The notes under the pieces: model-generated | Databases searched by the model: none | What the model was told of the DNA's origin: nothing | The model's input: the letters and a program-made list of their open reading frames with translations, nothing else | Translations under genes and position numbers: made by a program | Source of the DNA: Nocardia arthritidis | Lineage (GTDB): Bacteria > Actinomycetota > Actinomycetes > Mycobacteriales > Mycobacteriaceae | DNA length: 64,000 bases | Direction: 5' to 3' | Assembly (NCBI RefSeq): GCF_011801145.1 | Contig: NZ_CP046172.1 | Location: forward strand, 4,712,001-4,776,000 | Shown: piece after piece, positions 53,363 to 62,277 of the stretch | Layout of the letters: the number at the start of each line of letters is the position of its first letter | Numbering within the stretch: position 1 is the stretch's first letter

Positions 53363-53635
53363 ATGGCCGAGAATGTCGCGTCGATACGCCGCTGGTTTCG
53401 GTGGGCGATCGTGGTCGCTCGCATAGTGATGAATGTTCTGTGCGTGGCTGTGTTCCTCGTAGGCATGGCTGGGGTCGGCGCAGTGGTGGCCTTCGTGTAT
53501 ATGTCTGATTCGAGCCTGTATCGCCGGAGTGATGAGCCGGGCTCGGATATGAGGCCGATGACTGTGCCGCGGACAGAGCCGTTCCCATCGCCCACCACGA
53601 TCACCCCGCAGACCGCTGAGCCGACAGGTCGGTGA
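53363..53635 (+). CDS. Small single-pass membrane protein, unknown
   Basis: The 90-residue frame has one hydrophobic helix (about residues 14-48, with VLCVAVFLVGMAGVGAVVAF) and a Ser/Pro/Thr-rich outer tail. GGAGGG four bases before ATG 53363 is a good ribosome site. Codon use is less GC-biased than in the neighbours. It is a plausible real gene of no known family. Confidence 0.5.
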   Translation: MAENVASIRRWFRWAIVVARIVMNVLCVAVFLVGMAGVGAVVAFVYMSDSSLYRRSDEPGSDMRPMTVPRTEPFPSPTTITPQTAEPTGR

Positions 53636-53668
53636 AGTCGAAGAACTCGAGCTGCCGGGAGACGGAAC

Positions 53669-54346
53669 CTAACTCGAAACCAGGCCCCGCACAGTCGGTT
53701 CCGCGGCTTCGTCGCAGGGGTCGGGGCTGTCGAACAGGGCAGTAGACCGCGCCGGGGCGGTCCGGCAGAAGCCGGCGTCGTCGGACAGGCGGACCACGGC
53801 GGGCGGTTCGACCGGGAGACGCAGGCGCGCGCGGTCGATGTCGCGCGGATCCACCGGACGGAGGCGAGCGGTCCGGCCGCCGGGCTCCAGCGGCGGATCG
53901 GGAGGTGTCGAAGGGAACGGTGCCGAGAGCAGCGGGCGGTGTCCGACGCGGACCACGGTCTGCCGCTCGGCCCGGAACAGCAGGCCGCCGCGAGGCCATT
54001 CGAAGGCGAGGATTCGACCCGTGAGCGCAACTTCCAGGGGCAGGTAGGCGCTGCCGTACAGGTAGGGATCCGGGCTGGACAGGGCGTGAAAACCGCAGGT
54101 GCAGTTGGGATCCGGGGCGCGGTGGTCGCGCCGCAGCCCACATTCGGCGATTGCGTCGGCCGGATAAGGTCCGCCTCGGGTGGCCGGGACGAATCGGTCC
54201 CCGGCCGGTCGTGCCACCTTGTACGCCCAGATCGCCCACAGCCCGTCGACGGTCTGCGTCAGCGCGGACGCCACAGCCTCCGGAACCACCGGGACGGTAC
54301 TTGTCCCGGCCTCGAAATCCGCGAGCAGTCTTCCGCCTTCACACAT
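53669..54346 (-). CDS. Hypothetical protein with CxCG motif
   Basis: The 225-residue frame contains CTCGFHAL, then LPLEVALTGRILAFEWPRG and LLFRAERQTVVRV. This pattern, a Cys-x-Cys-Gly motif followed by a beta-rich V-x-L-x-G-x-I segment, recurs in uncharacterised actinobacterial proteins. The two cysteines could bind metal together with CGLRRDH. No membrane helix or signal peptide is present. The start may be ATG 54346. Confidence 0.6.
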   Translation of the reverse strand: MCEGGRLLADFEAGTSTVPVVPEAVASALTQTVDGLWAIWAYKVARPAGDRFVPATRGGPYPADAIAECGLRRDHRAPDPNCTCGFHALSSPDPYLYGSAYLPLEVALTGRILAFEWPRGGLLFRAERQTVVRVGHRPLLSAPFPSTPPDPPLEPGGRTARLRPVDPRDIDRARLRLPVEPPAVVRLSDDAGFCRTAPARSTALFDSPDPCDEAAEPTVRGLVSS

Positions 54347-54642
54347 GGTGCGTTACCTCGGTACGAATGCCGATTTGCCTGTGCCCGAGCGTACGCCCGT
54401 ATCCACCACCAACGCGAGCATCAGCCAAATCCGAGCGAATCTCGCCACCACCGGAACGAGACACTCGTCCCGCCATCCGAGGCACTACGGCCCAGCGAAT
54501 CGACCGTTCCGCATCAGGACAAGTGCGCACATGACTGGTGACGTAGCGGTATTGCTTCTGTGCGGTATTCGCCCGCCGCCGGTGTGGGGTATCGGCGAGA
54601 ACTGATGCCGGGCAAGTGCGGCCCGCCCGTAGGGTTGGTGTT

Positions 54643-54987
54643 GTGGCGGAACAGGATTGGTATTGCGATGAGGTCATTCCCCGTGTGATCGACGTCGATG
54701 TTGTTGTCGAGACGGATCATGTGCTGGCCTTTCGGCCACCGATTCAAGGGTTTGGGACCGAGCATGTGATCGTGGTGCCGAAACGTCACGTCCGGTCGCT
54801 GCTCGAGCTCGATCCAGAGCTTGGGGCTCATCTGCTGACGGTCGTCCAGGATGTTGCGCAGCGTGTTGTTGATGAGCATGGAGGCTGTCAGGTTCTGACC
54901 ACTCTCGGCAGCGAACAACACAACCGGCACCTTCATCTGCATGTCGCTGCCGGTGACGGAGTAGCCCGGTTCGTTTCCCGGAATTAG
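54643..54987 (+). CDS. HIT-family protein
   Basis: This 114-residue protein has the HIT fold. FGTEHVIVVPKRHVRSLLEL is the central region, and HNRHLHLHVAAG is the histidine triad (H-x-H-x-H). Members hydrolyse nucleotide phosphoramidates or dinucleotides. The zinc-binding N-terminal Cys pair of typical HIT proteins is not visible. GTG 54643 follows a TAGGGT box seven bases before. Two blocks of 60 bases near the start (54641-54760) are about 53-57 percent GC by hand count, well below the rest of the window. Confidence 0.82.
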   Translation: MAEQDWYCDEVIPRVIDVDVVVETDHVLAFRPPIQGFGTEHVIVVPKRHVRSLLELDPELGAHLLTVVQDVAQRVVDEHGGCQVLTTLGSEQHNRHLHLHVAAGDGVARFVSRN

Positions 54988-55025
54988 TGCGCGCTCGGGC
55001 AGGCCGTATCGCGGCGACACGCTAG

Positions 55026-55094
55026 GGTTGCAATTGCTCGCAACCTGCGTCGTCGCCTCCATCGCGGCAATGTGCAGTGTTGCATTTAATGCAA
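55026..55094. other. Palindromic region beside the recombinase gene
   Basis: GGTTGC-N8-GCAACC near 55026-55044 and TTGCATT-T-AATGCAA (55080-55094) are inverted repeats placed just past the 3' end of the recombinase gene. They might be terminator or recombination-core sequences. No duplicate was found that would prove an attachment site. Confidence 0.4.
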
Positions 55095-55112
55095 TTCATC
55101 CCAAAACCGCAC

Positions 55113-56321
55113 TCACAGGCCGAGTTTCGTGACGGCGTTGTCCTCCAAGGGATTCGCGGTGCGTATATAACCGTGGACGGTGCGCGGATTGGACCAGCGG
55201 CCTTGGCGCATGATTTCGCGGTCACTGGCGCCGCCGAGGGCGGCCTGGGTGGCGAAACCTGCGCGCAGCGAATGGCCGGAGAACAGGTCGGGGTCCAGAC
55301 CCGCCCGCGCCGCATAGCGTTTCACCAATTCGGCGACCGCGCGCCCGGACATGGGCCGCTCACCGATCGTGCCGTGCCGGTTGATCGTCGGAAACAGCGG
55401 CAGCTCAGGGTATTCGGCGAGCACGCTGCCGGTGAATCCGTGACAGCGGTGGATCCCGGCGTCGACGGCCGGGGCCGTGGCCAGCCAGGTTCGCACACCG
55501 GATTCGCCTGCCGTGTCATGGATTTCCCGCAGCCGCAGCCAATCGGCGAACGCGCACACCGGGCAGGTGGACGGGCGGCGGCCGCGGGGCAGCGCCACCC
55601 GCTGCTCGGCGACGCCGGTCGGGTCGGTCTTGGTCGACGGCAATCGCACCAGCAGCACCGGCTCGCCGGTCCGGTGCTCGACGCTCACCTCGATATCCGA
55701 AATCCGCAGTCCGGCAAGCTCACTGCGGCGCAGCGCACCCGCGAAACCGATCAGCAGCACCAGGGCGTCGCGCCGGCGCGCGGGTTCGGACGGCCACCCC
55801 GGATCCGGCAGACCCGCCAGCAATTGGTCCAGCGTGTGCAGCAGCACGGGGCGTTTGCGCGCGGGCCGGGCCCGGCGGCTGCGGCGGATGCCGCGCAGGG
55901 TCAACCGCACCACATCGGATCTGGTCGGCGATGGCAGACCGTTGGCGGCGTGCACCGCGGCGATGGCGGCCGCCTTGCGTTCCAGCGTCGCCGGGCTGAA
56001 CGCCCATTCGCCGCCCTCTCGGCGCGCGTCGGCGGCCGCCGCGAGATACACCGCGACATCCAGGGCGTCGGCGGGCAGTGCGCGGCGTCCCTCGGCCGCG
56101 CACCAGGCCGACCAGGCCAGCCAATCGGTGCGGTAGGCGCGCACAGTATTCGCCGACTGCGACGCCTCCAGGTATCGGCTCAGTGCCCCCGCCTGCTCGT
56201 CGTCGAACCGGTCGCGCACCAGCCGCAGCGCCGCGGCGTCGACGAGGACGCTGCGCACCCCGTGCCGCAGCTGGGTGCGCACCGACTCCGGCACCGCGAC
56301 CACCGCGGACCGCTCCGTCAT
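55113..56321 (-). CDS. Tyrosine recombinase / phage-type integrase
   Basis: The 402-residue protein has an N-terminal SAM-like core-binding domain (YLEASQSANTVRAYRTDWLA) and a catalytic domain with RRSELAGLRISDIEV (first Arg), HSLRAGFATQAAL (His-x-x-Arg), GRWSNPRTVHGYIR (His/Trp and the nucleophilic Tyr). The active site looks complete. ATG 56321 is used because the frame upstream looks non-coding. No excisionase, phage or transposon genes are next to it, so it may be a domesticated or orphan recombinase. Confidence 0.9.
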   Translation of the reverse strand: MTERSAVVAVPESVRTQLRHGVRSVLVDAAALRLVRDRFDDEQAGALSRYLEASQSANTVRAYRTDWLAWSAWCAAEGRRALPADALDVAVYLAAAADARREGGEWAFSPATLERKAAAIAAVHAANGLPSPTRSDVVRLTLRGIRRSRRARPARKRPVLLHTLDQLLAGLPDPGWPSEPARRRDALVLLIGFAGALRRSELAGLRISDIEVSVEHRTGEPVLLVRLPSTKTDPTGVAEQRVALPRGRRPSTCPVCAFADWLRLREIHDTAGESGVRTWLATAPAVDAGIHRCHGFTGSVLAEYPELPLFPTINRHGTIGERPMSGRAVAELVKRYAARAGLDPDLFSGHSLRAGFATQAALGGASDREIMRQGRWSNPRTVHGYIRTANPLEDNAVTKLGL

Positions 56322-56545
56322 CGCGCAACTCCCGTCGTCCAGCCGAAAACGTAAGCGTACGACAGGATCCCGCGCGAACCGCCGAACCGGGCGCCGGATG
56401 TCGCGCCCTCGCGGAAGTAGGGTCCGGCGCGGTGGCGGGAATCGCCGACACGGGTAGTGGCGAATGTTCAGCAATCGCCGGTAATCTCGGCCGAGGCTGG
56501 CGGTGATCCTTCCAGCCAGAAATGTTGCCGAGGATAGGGGATTCC

Positions 56546-58576
56546 GTGACCGCTGCCGGTCGTTCGATCGCGCTGGACCGCCGCACGTTTCTGCTCGCGC
56601 TGGGTGCGCTGCCCGTCTTCGCCGCGTGCGGCAAGGATGCCGCGCCCAAGCAGCTCACCGGACCCGACCTGAGCGGTGTGGATCCCGCGATCCGGCCGCA
56701 GGACGATCTCTACCGCAACGTCAACGGAAAATGGCTCGCCGAATACCAGCTGCCGCCGGATAAAACCCGCTATTCCACCTTCGATCAGGTCGCCGAGCTC
56801 GTGCGCGGGCAACTGCGGGCCATCGTGGAGGGTGCTGACCCGAAGGCGGGCACCACCGACCAGCAGATCCGCGACCTCTACGACGCGCGCATGGACACCG
56901 ACACCGTCGAGAAACTCGGCCTCACCCCGCTGGCCGGGCTGTTCGGGAAGATCGACGGCGCCGCGACCAAACCCGGCCTGGCCAAGGTGATGGGTGAGCT
57001 ACCGATCGCCGGGCTGATCGGGCTCGGCGTCGACGTCGACGCGAAGAATTCCACCGCCTACCTGCCCGTGATCGGCCAATCCGGTATCGGAATCGGCGAA
57101 CAGTACTACCGCAAGCCGCAATTCGCCGACAAACTCGCCGCCTACCGCACCTACCTCGAGCGCCTCGCCACCGCCGCGGCCCTGCCCGACCCGGCGGCCC
57201 TCGTGGGCCGGGTGCTCGACCTGGAAACCAAGATCGCCGCCGCGTTCTGGGACAACGTCCGCCTGCGCGACGAGGACGCCCAGTACAACGTGCGCAGCTG
57301 GTCCGAATTGGTCGCGCTCGCACCGGAATTCGACTGGGCTGCGTGGCTGTCCGGCAAGACCGGCCGTCCGGCGGATCTGTTCGCGAAAGTGGTTGTGCAC
57401 CAACCGTCGTTCGTCACCGCCGCCGGCGGGCTGTGGGCGCAGACCGATATCGCGGTGCTGCGCGACTATCTGCGCATCGTCCTGCTGCGTGATTTCGCGA
57501 AATACCTGCCGAAGGCGTTCGCCGACGCCGACTTCGAATTCAACGGCAAGGTGATGAGCGGACTGCGCGAGCAGCCGGAACGCTGGAAACAGGCGATCGA
57601 CACGGTCAGCCAGAAGCTCGGCCAGCCGCTGGGGAAACTGTATGTGGCCAAACACTTTCCGGCCGACGCCCGGGACCGCGCAAAGGAAATGGTCGCCGAC
57701 ATCATGGCCGCCTACCGGGACAATTTCACCAACTCCACCTGGATGAGCCAACCCACGCGCGACGCCGCCATCGCCAAACTCGGCAAGATCGACACCAAGA
57801 TCGGCTACCCCGACAAGTGGATCGACTACTCGGCGGTGCGCATCACCAAGGGCAAACTCATCGAATCCATCCGCGAGATACAGGCTTTCGACCGCAAGCG
57901 GATGTTCGACCGGCTCGGCGGCCCGGTCGACCGCACCGAATGGCATATGACACCGCAGACCGTCAACGCCTACTACAACCCCAACGGCAACGAAATCGTA
58001 TTCCCCGCGGCGTTCCTGCAGCCGCCGTTCTTCGACAAGGATGCCGAGCCCGCGGTGAACTACGGTGCGGTCGGCGCGGTCGTCGGCCACGAGATCGGGC
58101 ACGGATTCGACGACCAGGGCGCCAAATACGACGGTGACGGCAACCGCACCGACTGGTGGACGCCGCAGGACCAGGCCGCGTTCGAAGCGAAAACCCAGCA
58201 GGTGATCGCCCAATACGACGCGCTGGTACCCGAGGGACTCGACCCGTCCATGCACGTCAACGGCAAACTCACCGTCGGGGAGAACCTCGCCGACCTGCGC
58301 GGGCTGCAACTGGCGCTGGCCGCCTACCGGATCGCCGAAAAGCGAAGGGGCAACGACAAACCCGACTACACCCCGATGTTCCAGGCGTGGGCGCGCAACT
58401 GGCGGACCAAGCAGGCCAAGGAAAGCGTCGAACTGCAGATCGAGAACGACCCGCACTCGCCGGGAGAGTTCCGCGCCAATCAGGTGGTGCGCAACCTCGC
58501 CGAGTTCTACACCACCTTCGGGGTCAAGGAGGGCGACCGGATGTTCCTCGCCGCCGATCAGCGGGTGACCTTCTAG
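56546..58576 (+). CDS. M13-family (neprilysin-like) zinc metallopeptidase lipoprotein, Zmp1-like
   Basis: This 676-residue enzyme has a twin-arginine-like lipoprotein signal (DRRTFLLALGALPVFAACG, lipid on Cys). The zinc site is H515-E516-I-G-H519 (VGHEIGHGFDDQG), with Glu579 in GENLADLRG. NAYYNPNGNEIVFPAAFLQP is the substrate-binding strand. It resembles M. tuberculosis Zmp1. It cleaves peptides outside the cell. GTG 56546 has AGGGGA upstream. An ATG at 56522 is possible. Confidence 0.93.
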   Translation: MTAAGRSIALDRRTFLLALGALPVFAACGKDAAPKQLTGPDLSGVDPAIRPQDDLYRNVNGKWLAEYQLPPDKTRYSTFDQVAELVRGQLRAIVEGADPKAGTTDQQIRDLYDARMDTDTVEKLGLTPLAGLFGKIDGAATKPGLAKVMGELPIAGLIGLGVDVDAKNSTAYLPVIGQSGIGIGEQYYRKPQFADKLAAYRTYLERLATAAALPDPAALVGRVLDLETKIAAAFWDNVRLRDEDAQYNVRSWSELVALAPEFDWAAWLSGKTGRPADLFAKVVVHQPSFVTAAGGLWAQTDIAVLRDYLRIVLLRDFAKYLPKAFADADFEFNGKVMSGLREQPERWKQAIDTVSQKLGQPLGKLYVAKHFPADARDRAKEMVADIMAAYRDNFTNSTWMSQPTRDAAIAKLGKIDTKIGYPDKWIDYSAVRITKGKLIESIREIQAFDRKRMFDRLGGPVDRTEWHMTPQTVNAYYNPNGNEIVFPAAFLQPPFFDKDAEPAVNYGAVGAVVGHEIGHGFDDQGAKYDGDGNRTDWWTPQDQAAFEAKTQQVIAQYDALVPEGLDPSMHVNGKLTVGENLADLRGLQLALAAYRIAEKRRGNDKPDYTPMFQAWARNWRTKQAKESVELQIENDPHSPGEFRANQVVRNLAEFYTTFGVKEGDRMFLAADQRVTF

Positions 58577-58744
58577 GACCTGCCGCAAAGTCCGGTCGGA
58601 TGTATCCGCGGTCCAGCTCCGACAAGGCGGAGGGGAGCCGACACCGGGATGTATGGGCGGTGACGACAACGCGGCCAGACGGCGAGCTGGACCGTGGAGG
58701 CGTCGGATCGGGACTTTGCGGACCGGCCTAGGTTCGCCCGGGCA

Positions 58745-61039
58745 TCACCAGGTATCGGCGAGCCGCCACAGCCGCACCGTTGCGTCCTTGCCGCCGGTGG
58801 CGAGCATGGCACCGTCGGGGCTGAACGCCACCGACCAGACCTCGTCGGTGTGGCCGGATAGCGGCTGGCCTGCGGGTTCGCGGAAGTCGATATTCCACCA
58901 GGGGCTGTACACATTCCACAGCCGCACGGTGTCGCCGGTGGCGGCGGCCACCAGTCTTCCGTCGACGCTGAAGTCGACCGAAGACACCTTGCCGTCCGTG
59001 GCGGCGGGCGGCCGATCCTCTTCGCGGGTGCGCATGTTCCACCAGCGGACGGTGGCGTCGAGCCCGCCCGAGACCAGGAGGTTGCCGTCGGGGCTGAAGG
59101 CCAGCGCGAAGACCGGGCCGGCGTGGCCGGTGAGCGGTGGGCCGTCGAGCCTGCGGGTGCGCACGTCCCACAGCCGCACCGTGCCGTCGAGGTGGGCGGT
59201 GGCGAGCCGGGTACCGTCGGGTGCGAACACCACGGCTTGGACCGGGGACGGGTGGTCGACGGTCAGCGCAACGTCGGGTTGCCGGTTGTCCGTATGCCAG
59301 AACCCCACCCGGCCCCGCTGATCGCCGACGGCCAGCAGCGGTTCCGTCGGACTGAACGCCACCGCGCCGAAGTCCGCGCTTTCGAAGCTTTCCACCGTGA
59401 CAGGCTCCCGGGTACGCATATCCCACAGCAGCGCCGCGACCCAGCCGTATCCGTAGCGCGTGGCGCCGGGACCGGAACCGGAGGCCAGCTGGGTGCCGTT
59501 GGGGCTGAACGCGATCGAGCGCGCACCAGAGATGTGGCCCCTGAGCGGATCGCCATCGGGCTTGCGGGCGTGCACATTCCACAGCCGCACCGTGCCGTCC
59601 GATCCGCCGGAGGCCAGCAGGTCGCCGCTGGGGTTGAACATCATCGAGAACACCGGGCCGGTGTGGCCGGTGAGGACAGCGTCGGCGATCACCGTCGTCC
59701 GGCGCGCGGCGAAGGCGGCGGTGAGGCCGCCGGCAACGGGGACGGCGGCAAGGCCACCGATCAGCAGTCGTCTTCTGCCGAACCGGTTCGCCCGCTGCGG
59801 CGTGGATTCCGTTGGCAACAGGGCCGTTTCGTTCGGATGCCGCGGCGTGGGTTCCGTTGCCCGAACTGTTGCTTCGTCCGGATGCGGCGGCGGTTCCGTT
59901 GTCTGCACGGTTGCTTCGTTGGGACGCGGCGGCGTGGATTCCGTTGGCAGCAGGAGCGTTTCGTTCGGATGCGGTGGCGTGGGTTCCGCTGTCCGCACGG
60001 TTGCATCGTCCGCATGCGGCAGCGTGGGTTCCGTTGTCAGTAGGGTCGTTTGGTTCGGACGCGGCGGCGTAGATTCCGTTGTCAGCGGGGCCGTTTCGTC
60101 CGGATGCGGCGGTGTCGGTTCCGCTGACGGCAGGGTCGTTTCATCCGGACGCGGCCCGGTGACGGTCAGCTGTGTCATCGGTTCGGGCGCGCGGCGATGC
60201 CGTCCGGCGGTGAGTGCGTCGGCCGCAGCGTCGGCGAGGGCGGCGCAGGTGGGGTAGCGGTCGGCGGGCTGTTTGGCCAGCGCGGTGGCGATCACGGCGT
60301 CCAGGGCGGTGGGCAGCGGCCGCAGGTCGCTCGGCGCGGGCGCGGGATCGGTGAGATGCGCGACCAGCACCGCGGCGTGGTGTGGGCGCGGGAACGGGGG
60401 CTGGCCGGTGAGCAACTGGTAGAGGGTGCAGCCGAGGGAATAGATGTCGGCGCGGTGATCGGCGGGCCGGTTCGACAGGCGTTCCGGGGCGGTGTAGGCG
60501 ACGGTCGCGGCGACACCGGACATGGTGACGGTGTCGTCGAGGGTGCGGGCGATACCGAAATCGGTGAGCAGCGCCCGTTGCCCGCCGCGCGGATCGTCCT
60601 CGACGAGCAGATTGCCGGGTTTGACGTCGCGGTGCAGCACACCCTTGCGGTGGGCGAAGTCCAGGGCGTGTGCCGCATCGGCGATCAACCGCATCGCCCG
60701 CTCGGGCGGTAAACCCGCGGGCGCGGCGGCGAGCAAGGTGTTCGCGTCGCCGCCGTCGATGTAGCGCATCGACAGCCACAGCGCCGGATCATCGGATTCG
60801 CTGCGATCGTAGATGGGCACGATATTCGGATGATCCAGGTGAGCCGCCAGCTCGGCCTCGCGGTCGAACGCGGCGCGCACCTTCGGGTCGGCGGTGTAGG
60901 AGTCGTGCAGAACCTTCAGTGCGACAAGGCGTTTCAGCCGCGGATGGCGGGCGAGATAGACCACGCCCATACCGCCGGTGCCCAATTGCCGCTCGATGGC
61001 GAACCCGGCGAAATCCGTCCCCACCCGCAGAACCACCAT
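58745..61039 (-). CDS. Transmembrane Ser/Thr protein kinase with C-terminal WD40 propeller
   Basis: The 764-residue protein has a kinase domain at residues 13-265: the P-loop LGTGGMGVVYLA, Lys42 in VALKVL, HRDVKPGNLL with Asp138, DFG at 160-162, and SGVAATVAYTAPE. A Pro/Thr-rich linker follows with eight 15-residue repeats (301-419). A transmembrane helix lies at about 423-445, and seven WD40 repeats at about 455-764, each ending TVRLWNV or similar (one reads RVGFWHT). The propeller is outside the membrane and the kinase inside. It may sense an external ligand. The start ATG 61039 has AGGAG three bases upstream. Confidence 0.92.
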   Translation of the reverse strand: MVVLRVGTDFAGFAIERQLGTGGMGVVYLARHPRLKRLVALKVLHDSYTADPKVRAAFDREAELAAHLDHPNIVPIYDRSESDDPALWLSMRYIDGGDANTLLAAAPAGLPPERAMRLIADAAHALDFAHRKGVLHRDVKPGNLLVEDDPRGGQRALLTDFGIARTLDDTVTMSGVAATVAYTAPERLSNRPADHRADIYSLGCTLYQLLTGQPPFPRPHHAAVLVAHLTDPAPAPSDLRPLPTALDAVIATALAKQPADRYPTCAALADAAADALTAGRHRRAPEPMTQLTVTGPRPDETTLPSAEPTPPHPDETAPLTTESTPPRPNQTTLLTTEPTLPHADDATVRTAEPTPPHPNETLLLPTESTPPRPNEATVQTTEPPPHPDEATVRATEPTPRHPNETALLPTESTPQRANRFGRRRLLIGGLAAVPVAGGLTAAFAARRTTVIADAVLTGHTGPVFSMMFNPSGDLLASGGSDGTVRLWNVHARKPDGDPLRGHISGARSIAFSPNGTQLASGSGPGATRYGYGWVAALLWDMRTREPVTVESFESADFGAVAFSPTEPLLAVGDQRGRVGFWHTDNRQPDVALTVDHPSPVQAVVFAPDGTRLATAHLDGTVRLWDVRTRRLDGPPLTGHAGPVFALAFSPDGNLLVSGGLDATVRWWNMRTREEDRPPAATDGKVSSVDFSVDGRLVAAATGDTVRLWNVYSPWWNIDFREPAGQPLSGHTDEVWSVAFSPDGAMLATGGKDATVRLWRLADTW
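59783..60139 (-). repeat. 45-bp minisatellite in the kinase linker
   Basis: Eight tandem units of about 15 residues (one is 14) of the type ATVRTAEPTPPHPNE make up residues 301-419. The DNA repeats have a 45-base period. The units have diverged but keep the PTPPHP core. Such tracts change length by slippage and recombination. Confidence 0.8.
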
Positions 61040-61424
61040 CGACTCCTGTGCACGCCCGCGGCCCACGGCGGTGAAAAGTGATCGGGCCCAAGGGAATCTA
61101 ACCCGAAACCCGGCGGACCGACAAACCGGCCCCAGCAAATGTCGACGCCATCGCACCCGCTGTGACCTGCGACGTTGCGCGGTCGCCGAGATAGCTGGAG
61201 TATCGAAGGTGATCGACCACGGTTGGTCGATGTGTGTCGGGGTACGGCTGCCGAGGTGTCGGCATGCGGTGAAATCCGGGGTGCAGGCCGTGATTTCGCG
61301 TCGGCGAATGCCGCCCCGATCGTGCGATCGCACCGCAACGGCGACGGGGCCGCCCGATCGTCCGATCCGTCGTGCCCGGCACCGATCCAGCAGTGGATGG
61401 CGTCACCGGAAAGGATCGAATGCG
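61040..61424. other. Divergent promoter region, 385 bases
   Basis: It separates the kinase gene and the PPOX gene. No dyad longer than six bases or -35/-10 pair stands out. Reading frames across it are non-conserved. Nothing can be supported. Confidence 0.4.
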
Positions 61425-61925
61425 ATGACAGGAACCATGGTTGATGTGCTGACCCCGCAGGTCGCGCAGCCGGAAGCCGGGCAGGACCGGCGGGCGCACC
61501 CCGCCGCCGCGGCGATGTGGCGAGAGGCGAAAACGGTGGTGGTGACCAGGGTCGCCGGTCCGGGACAGCTGGTGCGGGTGCCGCGGCTGGTGGTTCCGAT
61601 CGGGGATAACCAGCTCGCGTACCGCACCTCGTCCCGCTCGGCCGAGGCCGGGCAGTTGGCGCGCGACGGCCGGGTGCTCGTGCAGCCCGGTGACTGGCGC
61701 GGCGAGCCCGCGCTCGGCTCCCATCAGCGGCAAGGGCATGCCCAGCTGGTGACCGCGGGCACGCTGGTGCCGTATGTGGACGCGGAACTGGCGGCCAAAT
61801 ACCGGTGGCGAGCTCCGTTGGCGCGGTTCGCGCATCGCATGGCGCGCGCCGGTGTTCCCTACGGCGATGTGGTGGTACTCGTCACCGTGTCGGAGCCGAG
61901 CCCGATCCCGTTGCCGCCCGCGTGA
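61425..61925 (+). CDS. PPOX-type (F420/FMN-binding split-barrel-like) protein
   Basis: The 166-residue protein shows the split-barrel flavin-binding pattern: AKTVVVTRVAGPGQLVRVPR, LAYRTSSRSAEAGQLARDGR and RVLVQPGDWRGEPALGSHQRQGHA, then ELAAKYRWRAPLARFAHRMA. It resembles the Rv2061c-like group of PPOX proteins that bind F420. GGAAAGGA precedes ATG 61425. The substrate is unknown. Confidence 0.72.
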   Translation: MTGTMVDVLTPQVAQPEAGQDRRAHPAAAAMWREAKTVVVTRVAGPGQLVRVPRLVVPIGDNQLAYRTSSRSAEAGQLARDGRVLVQPGDWRGEPALGSHQRQGHAQLVTAGTLVPYVDAELAAKYRWRAPLARFAHRMARAGVPYGDVVVLVTVSEPSPIPLPPA

Positions 61926-62057
61926 TTCCGTGCGCGGCGGGGCCGCGATAACAATCCGGCCGCTTCCCGGTGCGCGGATCGGACACGGACGGTCGATCGG
62001 GGTCGGGAACGGGAATTCCTCCGGTACGCCAACCTCGCAGACCCGGAGGAGAACGCC

Positions 62058-62225
62058 ATGGACAATCTGGTGTGCATCGACTGCTGGCGCCGGGACAATC
62101 TCACCTTCGCGCAACGCCTCGACCCCGCCTACATCACCCCCGGCCCCGTCTACCGGTGCCCGACGCATCGCGCGCTGCACGACGATCCGCGCGGCGATAT
62201 CGGACCCGAACCCCAGGCCGCCTGA
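62058..62225 (+). CDS. 55-residue protein with a possible zinc site
   Basis: The ATG at 62058 follows GGAGGAG at ideal spacing and encodes 55 residues beginning MDNLVCIDCWRRDN. It has CIDC near the N-terminus and CPTH near residue 41. Together these form a Cys-x2-Cys and Cys-x2-His arrangement, typical of small zinc-binding proteins. A strong hairpin follows the stop. No known family is recognised. Confidence 0.6.
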   Translation: MDNLVCIDCWRRDNLTFAQRLDPAYITPGPVYRCPTHRALHDDPRGDIGPEPQAA

Positions 62226-62235
62226 ATTCCGGAAC

Positions 62236-62274
62236 CGGCTTGCCGCGACGCCGATCCACCACCGCGGCAAGCCG
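62236..62274. terminator. Bidirectional terminator hairpin
   Basis: CGGCTTGCCGCG (62236-62247) pairs perfectly with 62263-62274 around a fifteen-base loop, followed by TTTCTA. It lies between the zinc-finger-like gene and the convergent carboxylesterase gene. Confidence 0.8.
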
Positions 62275-62277
62275 TTT

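Noticed and set aside
58583..58721. CCGCAAAGTCC and its complement 117 bases apart between two convergent genes
   Set aside because: Arms are too far apart for a terminator and the region shows no other structure.
59783..60139. CRISPR-like array
   Set aside because: Repeats are contiguous 45-base coding units without spacers, inside the kinase gene.
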